Origin: an uncultured Eubacteriales bacterium
Lineage (GTDB): Bacteria > Bacillota > Clostridia > Oscillospirales > Oscillospiraceae
Assembly: GCA_900544945.1 (NCBI GenBank)
Contig: UQXG01000019.1
Span: 1 to 21,087 of the forward strand
Direction: 5' to 3'
Length of the DNA: 21,087 nt
Made by a program: the position numbers and the translations under genes. Positions 1 to 7,139 of the stretch are shown here, piece after piece. Position 1 is the first letter of the stretch, and every line of letters begins with the position of its first letter. The notes beneath the pieces were generated by a model that was given only the letters and a program-made list of their open reading frames with translations, did no database searches and was not told where the DNA came from.

Positions 1-58
1 AGACTGGGGGCAAAAGATCCGCTACCCAGCCGCAGACGATTTATTCAGAGTTTCCCTA
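1..58. repeat. Right end of a MITE-like repeat, cut by the window edge
   Basis: Positions 22-56 match the right end of the complete element at 20590-20807 at 29 of 35 positions when read by eye, including the block CCCAGCCGCAGA and the terminal CAGAG-TTCC sequence. It is followed by TA at 57-58, the same dinucleotide that borders the complete copy. The rest lies outside the window. It ends only a few bases past the stop codon of the nadD-yqeK fusion gene. Confidence 0.6.
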
Positions 59-64
59 TAATAT

Positions 65-1252
65 TCAGCGTTTCTCCTGATTCAGCCAATCCAGGGCGCT
101 TCGGGAGGCGGGGGAAACCTCGGCTCCCTGGGCTTTCAGGTGTTCCAGGGTCATTTCCAGCCCCAGCTTCAGTGCCCCGTCCAAATCGGTAAAGGCCAGC
201 TTCCGAAGCTTCTCCACCCCGGGAAAATCCCGGTTTGGCTCCATGTAATCGGCAACGTAAATAATTTTTTCCAGCAGGGTCATATTCGCCTTGCCGGTGG
301 TGTGGGATTCGATGGCAGATACCACCGCCGGATTTTCTCCGAAAATCCGCTGGGCGACCATGGAGCCGGTGAGGGCATGGAGCGTTCTGGGGTAACGCTT
401 GGAAAAATCGTCTAATAGTTTACCATAGGCATCGCACAATGTCAATTGCAGGGGGCCGTCGATGGCCTTGGTAATGTCGTGGAGGATTCCCGCCCGGGCG
501 GCATCGGTAACATCCGCCCCCCAACGCTCCGCCAGTGCCACCGCCGTATCCCGGCAGCCCAGCACATGGCGCACCCGGTTGGGGTTCAGCAGGCTCACCA
601 CCACCTGTTCCAGCTTGTCCATAGGCAGGTTCTTCCAGTTGGTGCGGGTATCATAGAGGTTGTACTCCCGGATGTAGTCCAGCACCCCCGCGGGCAGAAA
701 CTCCCCGGCGCAGCGGAAGGCCAGAAGCCGGCGCATCTGGGTGGAGGAAATGACAATCACGTCGTTGTGCACCAGGATGACCCTTGCTCCCTGGGCTTCC
801 AGGGCTTCCTTCTGCTTCAGCGCCGCAGCCTTCTCTCCCTTGTCCCCCCGGTAGAAAACCCCCAGGGTCACTTCCCCCAGAATCTTCTCCGGATTCTTCC
901 AGGTGTCGAAGGTCAGGAACATGTCCGTGCCCATGAGCAGCACCAGCTCCGCCCCGGGGTACAGCTTTTTCACCGTTTCCAGAGTTTCCCAGGTGTAGCT
1001 GATGCCCTCCCGCTTCAATTCCAGATTGGAAACCTCAATCTGGGGGCAGTCCGCCGCGGCGATGCGCAGCATTTCCAGACGCTGCTGCGCCCTGGGAGAA
1101 TTGGAGGGCAGCACCGCCTTGTGGGGCGGCGCGTAGGCCGGGATCATCAGGAGCTTCGTAAGCCCCAGGGTGCTCACCGCCTGCTTTGCCGCCTGAATGT
1201 GCCCAACGTGGGGTGGGTTGAAAGTTCCGCCATAAATGCCGATTCGTTCCAT
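65..1252 (-). CDS. nadD: Fused nicotinate-nucleotide adenylyltransferase (NadD) and YqeK-type HD hydrolase
   Basis: This is a 395-residue two-domain protein. Residues 1-200 are NadD, which joins NaMN and ATP into deamido-NAD in the cytoplasm. The nucleotidyltransferase motif GGTFNPPHVGH is at residues 8-18 and ISSTQMRR at 168-175. Residues from about 212 are a YqeK-type HD domain, a family known to split diadenosine tetraphosphate symmetrically, with H229, the HD pair H258-D259, and the segment ESHTTG. In Bacillus, nadD and yqeK are separate neighbouring genes after yhbY; here they are joined in frame, with an internal Met at 211 marking the old boundary. It is the last gene of the smc operon, 69 bases after yhbY. 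The ribosome silencing factor gene rsfS, which commonly follows yqeK, is not seen before the window edge; a MITE end lies there instead. Confidence 0.93.
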   Translation of the reverse strand: MERIGIYGGTFNPPHVGHIQAAKQAVSTLGLTKLLMIPAYAPPHKAVLPSNSPRAQQRLEMLRIAAADCPQIEVSNLELKREGISYTWETLETVKKLYPGAELVLLMGTDMFLTFDTWKNPEKILGEVTLGVFYRGDKGEKAAALKQKEALEAQGARVILVHNDVIVISSTQMRRLLAFRCAGEFLPAGVLDYIREYNLYDTRTNWKNLPMDKLEQVVVSLLNPNRVRHVLGCRDTAVALAERWGADVTDAARAGILHDITKAIDGPLQLTLCDAYGKLLDDFSKRYPRTLHALTGSMVAQRIFGENPAVVSAIESHTTGKANMTLLEKIIYVADYMEPNRDFPGVEKLRKLAFTDLDGALKLGLEMTLEHLKAQGAEVSPASRSALDWLNQEKR

Positions 1253-1321
1253 AATACCCTTCCTCTATTCAATCTGTCGGAATTGCGGATATTCTATTGG
1301 ATCACTTTCCGTTCTATTGGA

Positions 1322-1792
1322 TCATTCTTCGCTTTTCAGCTGCTTTTCCCGGCTGCGCTCGATGGCCTTCTCAATGGCCTGCTCCCGGAAATACTGGTTG
1401 CGCTGCTCCCGAACCTTCCGGGCGGCAGCCCGCCGGGCCCGAACGCCCTTGCCCACCGGGTCAGCCTTGGACTTGGGGATCTCCTTGCGCTTGGCTCTTC
1501 CCGTCTGGTTCCGGGCCTGCTGGCACTTTTCGGAGAACCGCCAGATCACGAATTTATTGCCCACGCAGGCGATTCCTTCGGCTCCCGTGGCCTCACACAG
1601 GGCGTCGGACACCTCCCGGGCACTCATCAGGGCGGTTTCCAGAACCTTGCCCTTCACCAGCTCATGGGCGGTGAGCAGCCGGTCGGCCTCCGCCGCCACA
1701 GCCTCAGTGACCCCGTCCTTTCCCACCATCAAAGTAGTTTCCAGGGGATTTGCCTGGGCTCGAAGCTGAGCCCGTTCCTTACTTGTCAGCAT
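1322..1792 (-). CDS. yhbY: YhbY/CRS1-YhbY family RNA-binding protein with a basic C-terminal extension
   Basis: The protein has 156 residues. Residues 1 to about 97 match the YhbY fold, a small KH-like RNA-binding domain associated with ribosome assembly, with the GKDG loop at 24-27 in the usual place of the family's GxxG loop. Typical YhbY proteins stop near residue 97. This one carries about 60 more residues rich in Arg, Lys, Ala and Gln, probably helical or disordered and suited to RNA contact. It overlaps the end of rdgB by 14 bases, suggesting translational coupling. The order yhbY then nadD is conserved in Firmicutes and supports the assignment. The function of the tail is inferred from composition only. 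Confidence 0.88.
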   Translation of the reverse strand: MLTSKERAQLRAQANPLETTLMVGKDGVTEAVAAEADRLLTAHELVKGKVLETALMSAREVSDALCEATGAEGIACVGNKFVIWRFSEKCQQARNQTGRAKRKEIPKSKADPVGKGVRARRAAARKVREQRNQYFREQAIEKAIERSREKQLKSEE

Positions 1793-2384
1793 AGCCTGCC
1801 TCCTTCAGTTTCTCGTAAAAGCCCTTCAGAGCGTTGGCTCGATGGGACACCCGGTTCTTTTCCTCCGGGGACATTTCCGCCGTGGACTTGCCCAGAGGCG
1901 GGTAGTAGAAAATCGGGTCATAGCCGAATCCGTTTTCCCCCACGGGAGCCCGGAGCAGCTCTCCGTGAATCTCCCCCCGGGACTGGATAACCTGTCCTTC
2001 CGGGGTAACGAAGGTGATGACACAGACGAATTTCGCCTGACGCTGGCCGTCCGGCACATTTTCCGTATTCTTCAGCAGCAGCTGAAGCCGGCCCCAGTCG
2101 TCCAGGGATTCGTCGAAGCCGTACCTTGCGGAATAAATGCCTGGCTCTCCGTTCAGGGCATCCACCGCAATGCCGGAATCGTCGGCCAGAGCCGGAAGGC
2201 CCGTAGCCTTCATGACCGCGTCGGCCTTGAGGAAGGAATTTTCCTCGAAGGTGGAGCCGGTTTCCTCTACGTCGATATCCACGCCCACATCGGATTCCAG
2301 CACCAGCTCAAAGCCGAATTTTTCCGTAATTTTGCTGATTTCCACCAGCTTGTGGGGATTTTTGCTTGCCAATACTACTTTCAT
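1779..2384 (-). CDS. rdgB: RdgB/HAM1 family XTP/dITP pyrophosphatase
   Basis: This 201-residue protein is a house-cleaning enzyme that hydrolyses XTP, dITP and ITP to monophosphates, keeping deaminated purines out of nucleic acid. The family's motifs are all present: SKNPHK at residues 7-12, TFEEN at 45-49, ADDSGI at 67-72, GEPGIYSARY at 79-88, ENGFGYDPIF, and the C-terminal SHRANAL. Length is normal. The ATG follows the ftsY stop after one base (TGA-T-ATG), so translation is very likely coupled. Some annotations call this family non-canonical purine NTP pyrophosphatase. Confidence 0.95.
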   Translation of the reverse strand: MKVVLASKNPHKLVEISKITEKFGFELVLESDVGVDIDVEETGSTFEENSFLKADAVMKATGLPALADDSGIAVDALNGEPGIYSARYGFDESLDDWGRLQLLLKNTENVPDGQRQAKFVCVITFVTPEGQVIQSRGEIHGELLRAPVGENGFGYDPIFYYPPLGKSTAEMSPEEKNRVSHRANALKGFYEKLKEAGYADK

Positions 2385-2385
2385 A

Positions 2386-3291
2386 TCAAATCAGTGCCTC
2401 CACAAAGGCCTGCGCCTCAAAGGGCATCAGATCCTCCGCCTGCTCACCCACACCTACGAACTTCACCGGGATTTGCAGAGCGTCCGCCACGGCGATGACG
2501 ATGCCGCCCTTGGCGGTGCCGTCCAGCTTGGTCAGGGCGATGGAGGTGACTCCCGCGATTTCCTTGAACTGCTTGGCCTGTATCAGGCCGTTCTGGCCGG
2601 TGGTGCCGTCCAGCACCAGCAGGGTCTCCCGGGCGGCCTCCGGCAGCTCCCGGTCGATGATCCGACTGATCTTGTTCAGCTCGTTCATCAGGTTTGCTTT
2701 GTTGTGGAGCCGTCCGGCGGTGTCGATGATGATCACGTCCACCTCCCGTGCCCGGGCGGCCTGGATGCCGTCATAGACCACGGAAGCCGGGTCGGCTCCC
2801 TCGTGCTGGCGGACAATGGCCGCGCCGCTGCGGCCTGCCCAGATTTCCAGCTGGTCAGCCGCCGCCGCCCGGAAGGTGTCCGCCGCCACCAGCAGCACCC
2901 GCTTGCCTTCTTTGGTCAGCTGGGTAGCGATCTTGCCGATGGTGGTGGTTTTGCCCACGCCGTTGACTCCGATGACCAGCACAACGCTGGGGGTAGTGCT
3001 CAGGTTCAGAGCCGTGTCTCCCACGTTCAGCATGTCCACCAGGATTTCCTTCAGGGCTGTCTTGGCCTCCTCGGTTTCCTTCAGATGCCGCTCCCGAACC
3101 GTCTTGCGCAGCCGCTCCACAGCTTTCGTAGCCGTGTCCACACCCAGGTCGGCCAGAATCAGGCTTTCCTCCAATTCGTCGTAAAAGTCCTCGTCCAGCT
3201 CGGAATTGCCGGAAAAGACGCTTCCCAGGGAGTCGCTGAGGGCATCCCGGGTTTTGGCAAGTCCTGCCTTGATTTTATCAAAAAATCCCAT
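2386..3291 (-). CDS. ftsY: Signal recognition particle receptor FtsY
   Basis: This 301-residue SRP-family GTPase is the membrane receptor that docks ribosome-nascent chain-Ffh complexes at the translocon. It consists essentially of the NG domain: an N-domain helical bundle over residues 1-95, the P-loop GVNGVGKTT at 108-116, the DTFRAAAADQL insertion box, the DTAGRLHNK motif near 197, TKLDGTAKGG near 254, and the closing FVGVGEQAEDL. The long acidic A domain of E. coli FtsY is absent, as is usual in Firmicutes. It starts 11 bases after the smc stop, with an AAGGAG ribosome binding site overlapping the intergenic gap. The smc-ftsY order is a common Firmicutes arrangement. Confidence 0.96.
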   Translation of the reverse strand: MGFFDKIKAGLAKTRDALSDSLGSVFSGNSELDEDFYDELEESLILADLGVDTATKAVERLRKTVRERHLKETEEAKTALKEILVDMLNVGDTALNLSTTPSVVLVIGVNGVGKTTTIGKIATQLTKEGKRVLLVAADTFRAAAADQLEIWAGRSGAAIVRQHEGADPASVVYDGIQAARAREVDVIIIDTAGRLHNKANLMNELNKISRIIDRELPEAARETLLVLDGTTGQNGLIQAKQFKEIAGVTSIALTKLDGTAKGGIVIAVADALQIPVKFVGVGEQAEDLMPFEAQAFVEALI

Positions 3292-3302
3292 ACTTTTTCT
3301 CC

Positions 3303-6300
3303 TTATTCCACGATTCCCAGATACTGCTCCATCTGGTTTAAGTCCAGCCGCAGCAGCTTCGACACGCCCTGCTCCTGCATGGTCACGCCGTAGAGCACAT
3401 CGGAGGCCTCCATAGTGCCCCGGCGGTGGGTGATGACGATAAACTGGGTCTTCTTGGACAGATTGTGCAGATAGCCTGCAAACCGCTCCACGTTCCGGTC
3501 GTCCAGGGCGGCGTCGATTTCGTCCAGCAGACAGAAGGGGGTTGGCCGCACCTTCAAAATGGCAAAGTACAGTGCCGTTGCCACAAAGGCCTTCTCGCCG
3601 CCGGAGAGCAGCGTGATGGTCTTCACCTGCTTTCCGGGAGGCTGCACCCGAATCTCAATGCCGCAGGTCAAAGGGTTCTGAGGATCCTCCAGAATCAGCT
3701 GGCCCTTGCCGCCGCCGAACATTTCCTCAAAGGTCTGACCGAAATAATGGTCAATTTTCCCGAATTCCTCCACAAAAATCGTGGTCATTTCCGCGGTGAT
3801 ATCCCGGATGATGGATTCCAGCTCCCGCTTGGAGTTCAGCACGTCATCCCGCTGGGAGGCAAGATAGCTGTAGCGCTCGTTCACCCGGGCGTATTCCTCG
3901 ATGGCGCCCAGGTTTGGCGTGCCCAGAGCGGAAATCTTCCGTTTCAGCTCGGCGGAGCGGCGGTTGCCTGCCGCCACATTCTCGATGTCCCCCCGGAACT
4001 CGGCGGCAGTGCCCGGAGTCAGGCCGTAGGAATCCCAGAGCTTGTCGGTGATCTGCCGCTCTTCCATGGCGGAGGTGACTTTCTTCTGCTCCAGCAGGGC
4101 ACAGGAACGCTCCATGGTGAGGATGTCCTTGCTCTTGTCCTGGGCATCTCGCTCCGCCCGGGTTTTGGCGGCCTCCGCCTGGGCACGGCTGTCCAGAACC
4201 TGCTGCAGCTGCCCGTTCAGCTGGGCACTTTCCGCGTCATTGTCCGCCTGACGCTGGCGCAGGCTCTCAATTTCCCCGGCCAGCCGGGTGTTTTCTTCCT
4301 CGATGGCGGCCATGAGGGCCACTTTCTTCTCCCGGTCGCCCTCCATGTCCCCTTGCAGCTGCCGCAGATCGGCAATGTGAGACAGGGCTGTAGTCCGCTC
4401 GGCCTCCATGGCCGCCTCCTCGGTTTTCAGGGCGGTCATTTTGTCCGTAATGGCGGTGTTGGCCTGGGCGGCCTCGGACTGATTGTCCTCCAGCAGCGCC
4501 AGCTTGCTTCTGGTTTCGGACAGTTCTTTTTCGTAAAGCTGAATTTTCGTCTGCTGGGCGGCATACCGCTCCCGGTCGCTGCTGTCCCGGGCAGCCAGGG
4601 TCTCCCGCTCCCGGCGGGCAGAACCTTCCGCCTCCTCAATGGCGCTGAGCAGAATTTCATGCTGCTTCTCCTGGCCTTCCAGCCGAAGAACCTGATCCTC
4701 CGCCTCCCGGAGCTGATCCCGGGCGGCGGAAAGCTGAAATTCCACCTGGTCACACTGCCGCCGGGCCTCCTGCAAGTCGGCCTCCAACACCTGTCGGTCT
4801 TCCTGGAGCTTCTTTTCCTGGAAGGTCAGCTTTTCCAATTCGTTGGCCCGGGAGAGAATGCCCGCATCCTTATTGACGGAGCCGCCGGTCATGGAGCCGC
4901 CGGGGTTCATGACCTGGCCGTCCAGGGTGACGATTTTGAATCGGTTATGGTACTTCTTCGCCATGGCGATGGCCGCGTCCATGTCCTGGACAATCACCGT
5001 CCGACCCAGAAGGTTCTCCACAATGCCCCGGTAGGTATCCTGGGTTTTCACCAATTGGGAGGCGATGCCCACAAAGCCCCGGCAGTCCTCCAAACCTGTC
5101 TCCTGTAGGGTTCTTCCCTGGATGTTGCTCATGGGCAGGAAGGTAGCCCGGCCGCCGCCGGTGCGTTTTAAGTAGGAAATGGCCGCCTTGCCGTCGGCTT
5201 CATTGCCCACTACGATCTGCTGCATGGCCGCGCCCATGGCGATCTCCACTGCCAGGGTGCAGCTGTCCTCCGCGCGAATCAGCCGGGAAACCGGCCCGTG
5301 GATGTTCCGCAACGCCCCACGCTGAGCCTCCTGCATCACCATCCGGACGGCCTTGTTGTAGCTTTCAAAATCCCGCTCCATAGCCCGGAACACCCGGGTC
5401 TTGGCGGAAACGGAGTCCAAAGTGCGGACAATTTCCCGCATTTTCTCCTCCAGTTCCTCCCGGCGTTTTGTTCGGGTGGTCTGGCGGAGGGTGTAGCCGG
5501 AAATGGTGTTATTCGCCGCGGTCACGTTCTCCCGGGCGGTGCGAAGCTGGGTTCGGCACTCGTCCAGTTTTGCCCTCGCCGCTTCCCGGCGGGAGGCTCC
5601 GGAACTCAGATCCCCTTCCAGCTCCTCCAACCGCTGCCGGGACTGCTGGCGGCTTTCTTCCAGACCCCGGATATCCGCCTGAGCCCCCGCAATGTCCGCG
5701 GAGAGGGTAGATTCCTTTCCCCGCAGCTCCAGATACTGCCGGGTAATGCCCTGGGCGTTGGCAGTCAGCGCCGTCAGCTCCTGCTGGCAGCTTGCCAGCT
5801 GCTGACGCTTCTCTTCCAGCAGCTTCTCGATTTCTCCGATCCGGTCGTCGGCCTGCTGAATCTGGGCGGAAATGCCGCCGCTGCGATCCTCCTGGCCCTT
5901 CAGTTCTTCTTCAATCCGGGCGATATTGCTCCGGTTGTTACCCACATTGCCCTGCAAAACCGCCATCTGGCCGTCCAGCTGCTGGTGGGTGGCGCTGAGC
6001 ATGTTCACCTTCACCCGGACGGTTTCCAGCTCCTCGTCCCGGGTGTGCAGGGTCTTGGCCAGTTCCTCGGCCTGACGGTAGAGGCCGTCCAGATCGTCAT
6101 GCGCCTGCTGCAAAACAAAGGAGGCGGAGGCATAGTCCTCTTCGGCCTTTTTCGCCTGGGCGGAAAGCTTTTCCAGGGTATCCAGCCACACGGCCACCTC
6201 CACGCCCTTCAGCTCCTCCTTCAGTTCCAGGTACTTTTTGGCCTTCTCCGACTGAGCCTTCAGCGGTTCCAGCTGCAATTCCAGCTCGGAGACCTTGTCG

Positions 6301-6875
6301 CCGATGCGAAGCAGGTTGTCCTCGGTGTGCTCCAGCTTCTTCTCCGTCTCCTCTTTCCGGTGACGGTACTTGGAAATGCCCGCGGCCTCCTCAAAAATCT
6401 CCCGGCGGTCGCCGCTTTTCAGGGAAAGTATCTCATCGATACGGCCCTGACCGATGTTGGAGTAGCCCTCCTTGCCCAGGCCGGTATCCATGAACAGCTC
6501 ATTGATGTCCCTCAGACGGGCAGACTGCTTATTGATGTAGTATTCCCCGTCGCCGCTGCGGTAATACCGCCGGGTGACCATCACCTCGTCGGCATCATAG
6601 GCCAGCGCCCGATCGGTGTTGTCCAGGGTCAGGGTGGCCTCGGCAAAGCCTACGGCTCCCCGCTTCTGGGTGCCGCCGAAGATCACATCCTCCATTTTCG
6701 CGCCTCGCAGAGATTTGGAGCTCTGCTCGCCCAGCACCCACAAAATGGCATCGGAGATATTCGATTTGCCCGAGCCGTTGGGGCCGACAATGGCGGTGAT
6801 GTCATCGCCGAAGCGAATCAGGGTCTTATCCGGGAAGGACTTGAAGCCCTGCAATTCCAGTGATTTTAAGTACAC
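3303..6875 (-). CDS. smc: Chromosome condensation protein SMC
   Basis: This 1190-residue protein is the SMC ATPase that with ScpA and ScpB organises and segregates the chromosome. The N-terminal head has Walker A GPNGSGKSN at residues 31-39. Two long coiled-coil arms rich in Glu, Gln, Arg and Lys flank a hinge at roughly 515-670, ending in the glycine-rich GGSMTGGS. The C-terminal head has the ABC signature LLSGGEKAF near 1092 and Walker B LLDEIDAALDD. Length is typical. The start is GTG at 6875, supported by an AGAGG site eight bases upstream. RNase III (rnc), which precedes smc in Bacillus, is not here; the feo operon lies upstream instead. scpA and scpB are not in the window. Confidence 0.97.
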   Translation of the reverse strand: MYLKSLELQGFKSFPDKTLIRFGDDITAIVGPNGSGKSNISDAILWVLGEQSSKSLRGAKMEDVIFGGTQKRGAVGFAEATLTLDNTDRALAYDADEVMVTRRYYRSGDGEYYINKQSARLRDINELFMDTGLGKEGYSNIGQGRIDEILSLKSGDRREIFEEAAGISKYRHRKEETEKKLEHTEDNLLRIGDKVSELELQLEPLKAQSEKAKKYLELKEELKGVEVAVWLDTLEKLSAQAKKAEEDYASASFVLQQAHDDLDGLYRQAEELAKTLHTRDEELETVRVKVNMLSATHQQLDGQMAVLQGNVGNNRSNIARIEEELKGQEDRSGGISAQIQQADDRIGEIEKLLEEKRQQLASCQQELTALTANAQGITRQYLELRGKESTLSADIAGAQADIRGLEESRQQSRQRLEELEGDLSSGASRREAARAKLDECRTQLRTARENVTAANNTISGYTLRQTTRTKRREELEEKMREIVRTLDSVSAKTRVFRAMERDFESYNKAVRMVMQEAQRGALRNIHGPVSRLIRAEDSCTLAVEIAMGAAMQQIVVGNEADGKAAISYLKRTGGGRATFLPMSNIQGRTLQETGLEDCRGFVGIASQLVKTQDTYRGIVENLLGRTVIVQDMDAAIAMAKKYHNRFKIVTLDGQVMNPGGSMTGGSVNKDAGILSRANELEKLTFQEKKLQEDRQVLEADLQEARRQCDQVEFQLSAARDQLREAEDQVLRLEGQEKQHEILLSAIEEAEGSARRERETLAARDSSDRERYAAQQTKIQLYEKELSETRSKLALLEDNQSEAAQANTAITDKMTALKTEEAAMEAERTTALSHIADLRQLQGDMEGDREKKVALMAAIEEENTRLAGEIESLRQRQADNDAESAQLNGQLQQVLDSRAQAEAAKTRAERDAQDKSKDILTMERSCALLEQKKVTSAMEERQITDKLWDSYGLTPGTAAEFRGDIENVAAGNRRSAELKRKISALGTPNLGAIEEYARVNERYSYLASQRDDVLNSKRELESIIRDITAEMTTIFVEEFGKIDHYFGQTFEEMFGGGKGQLILEDPQNPLTCGIEIRVQPPGKQVKTITLLSGGEKAFVATALYFAILKVRPTPFCLLDEIDAALDDRNVERFAGYLHNLSKKTQFIVITHRRGTMEASDVLYGVTMQEQGVSKLLRLDLNQMEQYLGIVE

Positions 6876-6907
6876 AGCGTAACCTCTTGCAGATAATAAT
6901 TCAGTTT

Positions 6908-6936
6908 ATTATAGTCGAATTCCCAGGCAATTGCAA
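6908..6936 (-). promoter_or_regulatory. Sigma-A type promoter of the smc operon
   Basis: On the minus strand TTGCAA (6931-6936) is followed after 17 bases by a perfect TATAAT (6908-6913). The likely start site is about 25 bases before the smc GTG codon. It lies between the feo terminator and smc, so smc-ftsY-rdgB-yhbY-nadD can be transcribed independently of iron uptake. Confidence 0.65.
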
Positions 6937-6958
6937 GTCCTTCTTTCCTCCAAGGCAG

Positions 6959-6989
6959 AAAAAAGGGACACCGGTTTCCCGGTGCCCCT
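6959..6989 (-). terminator. Intrinsic terminator of the feo operon
   Basis: On the minus strand the arms AGGGGCACCGG (6979-6989) and CCGGTGTCCCT (6964-6974) pair over 11 positions, with one G-U pair, around the tetraloop GAAA. Six T residues follow at 6959-6964. It sits eight bases after the stop of the Cys-rich mini-protein. Confidence 0.88.
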
Positions 6990-6997
6990 CAGGCTGT

Positions 6998-7129
6998 TTA
7001 TTCTCGTTTACATCCGCCGCAGTGGCTGCAATCGCCGCAGCAGCCGCCCTGCTTTTTCTGCCGGTGCAGGAAGCGGACGGCCAGTCCCACCACGCAGAGC
7101 AGAACCCCGATGACAATTACATTGCCCAT
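6998..7129 (-). CDS. FeoB-associated Cys-rich membrane mini-protein
   Basis: This 43-residue protein has one predicted membrane helix (about residues 3-20, VIVIGVLLCVVGLAVRFL), a short basic stretch, then a Cys-rich tail of the form GGCCGDCSHCGGC. That layout matches the known FeoB-associated small protein family of Firmicutes, and it lies ten bases after the feoB stop. A longer in-frame version exists upstream but would overlap feoB. The ATG at 7129 has GAGG a suitable distance before it and gives the family's normal length. The tail could bind iron or an iron-sulfur centre; the actual role of the family is not established. Confidence 0.85.
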   Translation of the reverse strand: MGNVIVIGVLLCVVGLAVRFLHRQKKQGGCCGDCSHCGGCKRE

Positions 7130-7139
7130 ACCGTTTTCC

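Noticed and set aside
446..1990. Plus-strand 514-codon frame opposite nadD, yhbY and rdgB
   Set aside because: Antisense shadow with low-complexity composition. Three well-supported genes occupy the other strand.
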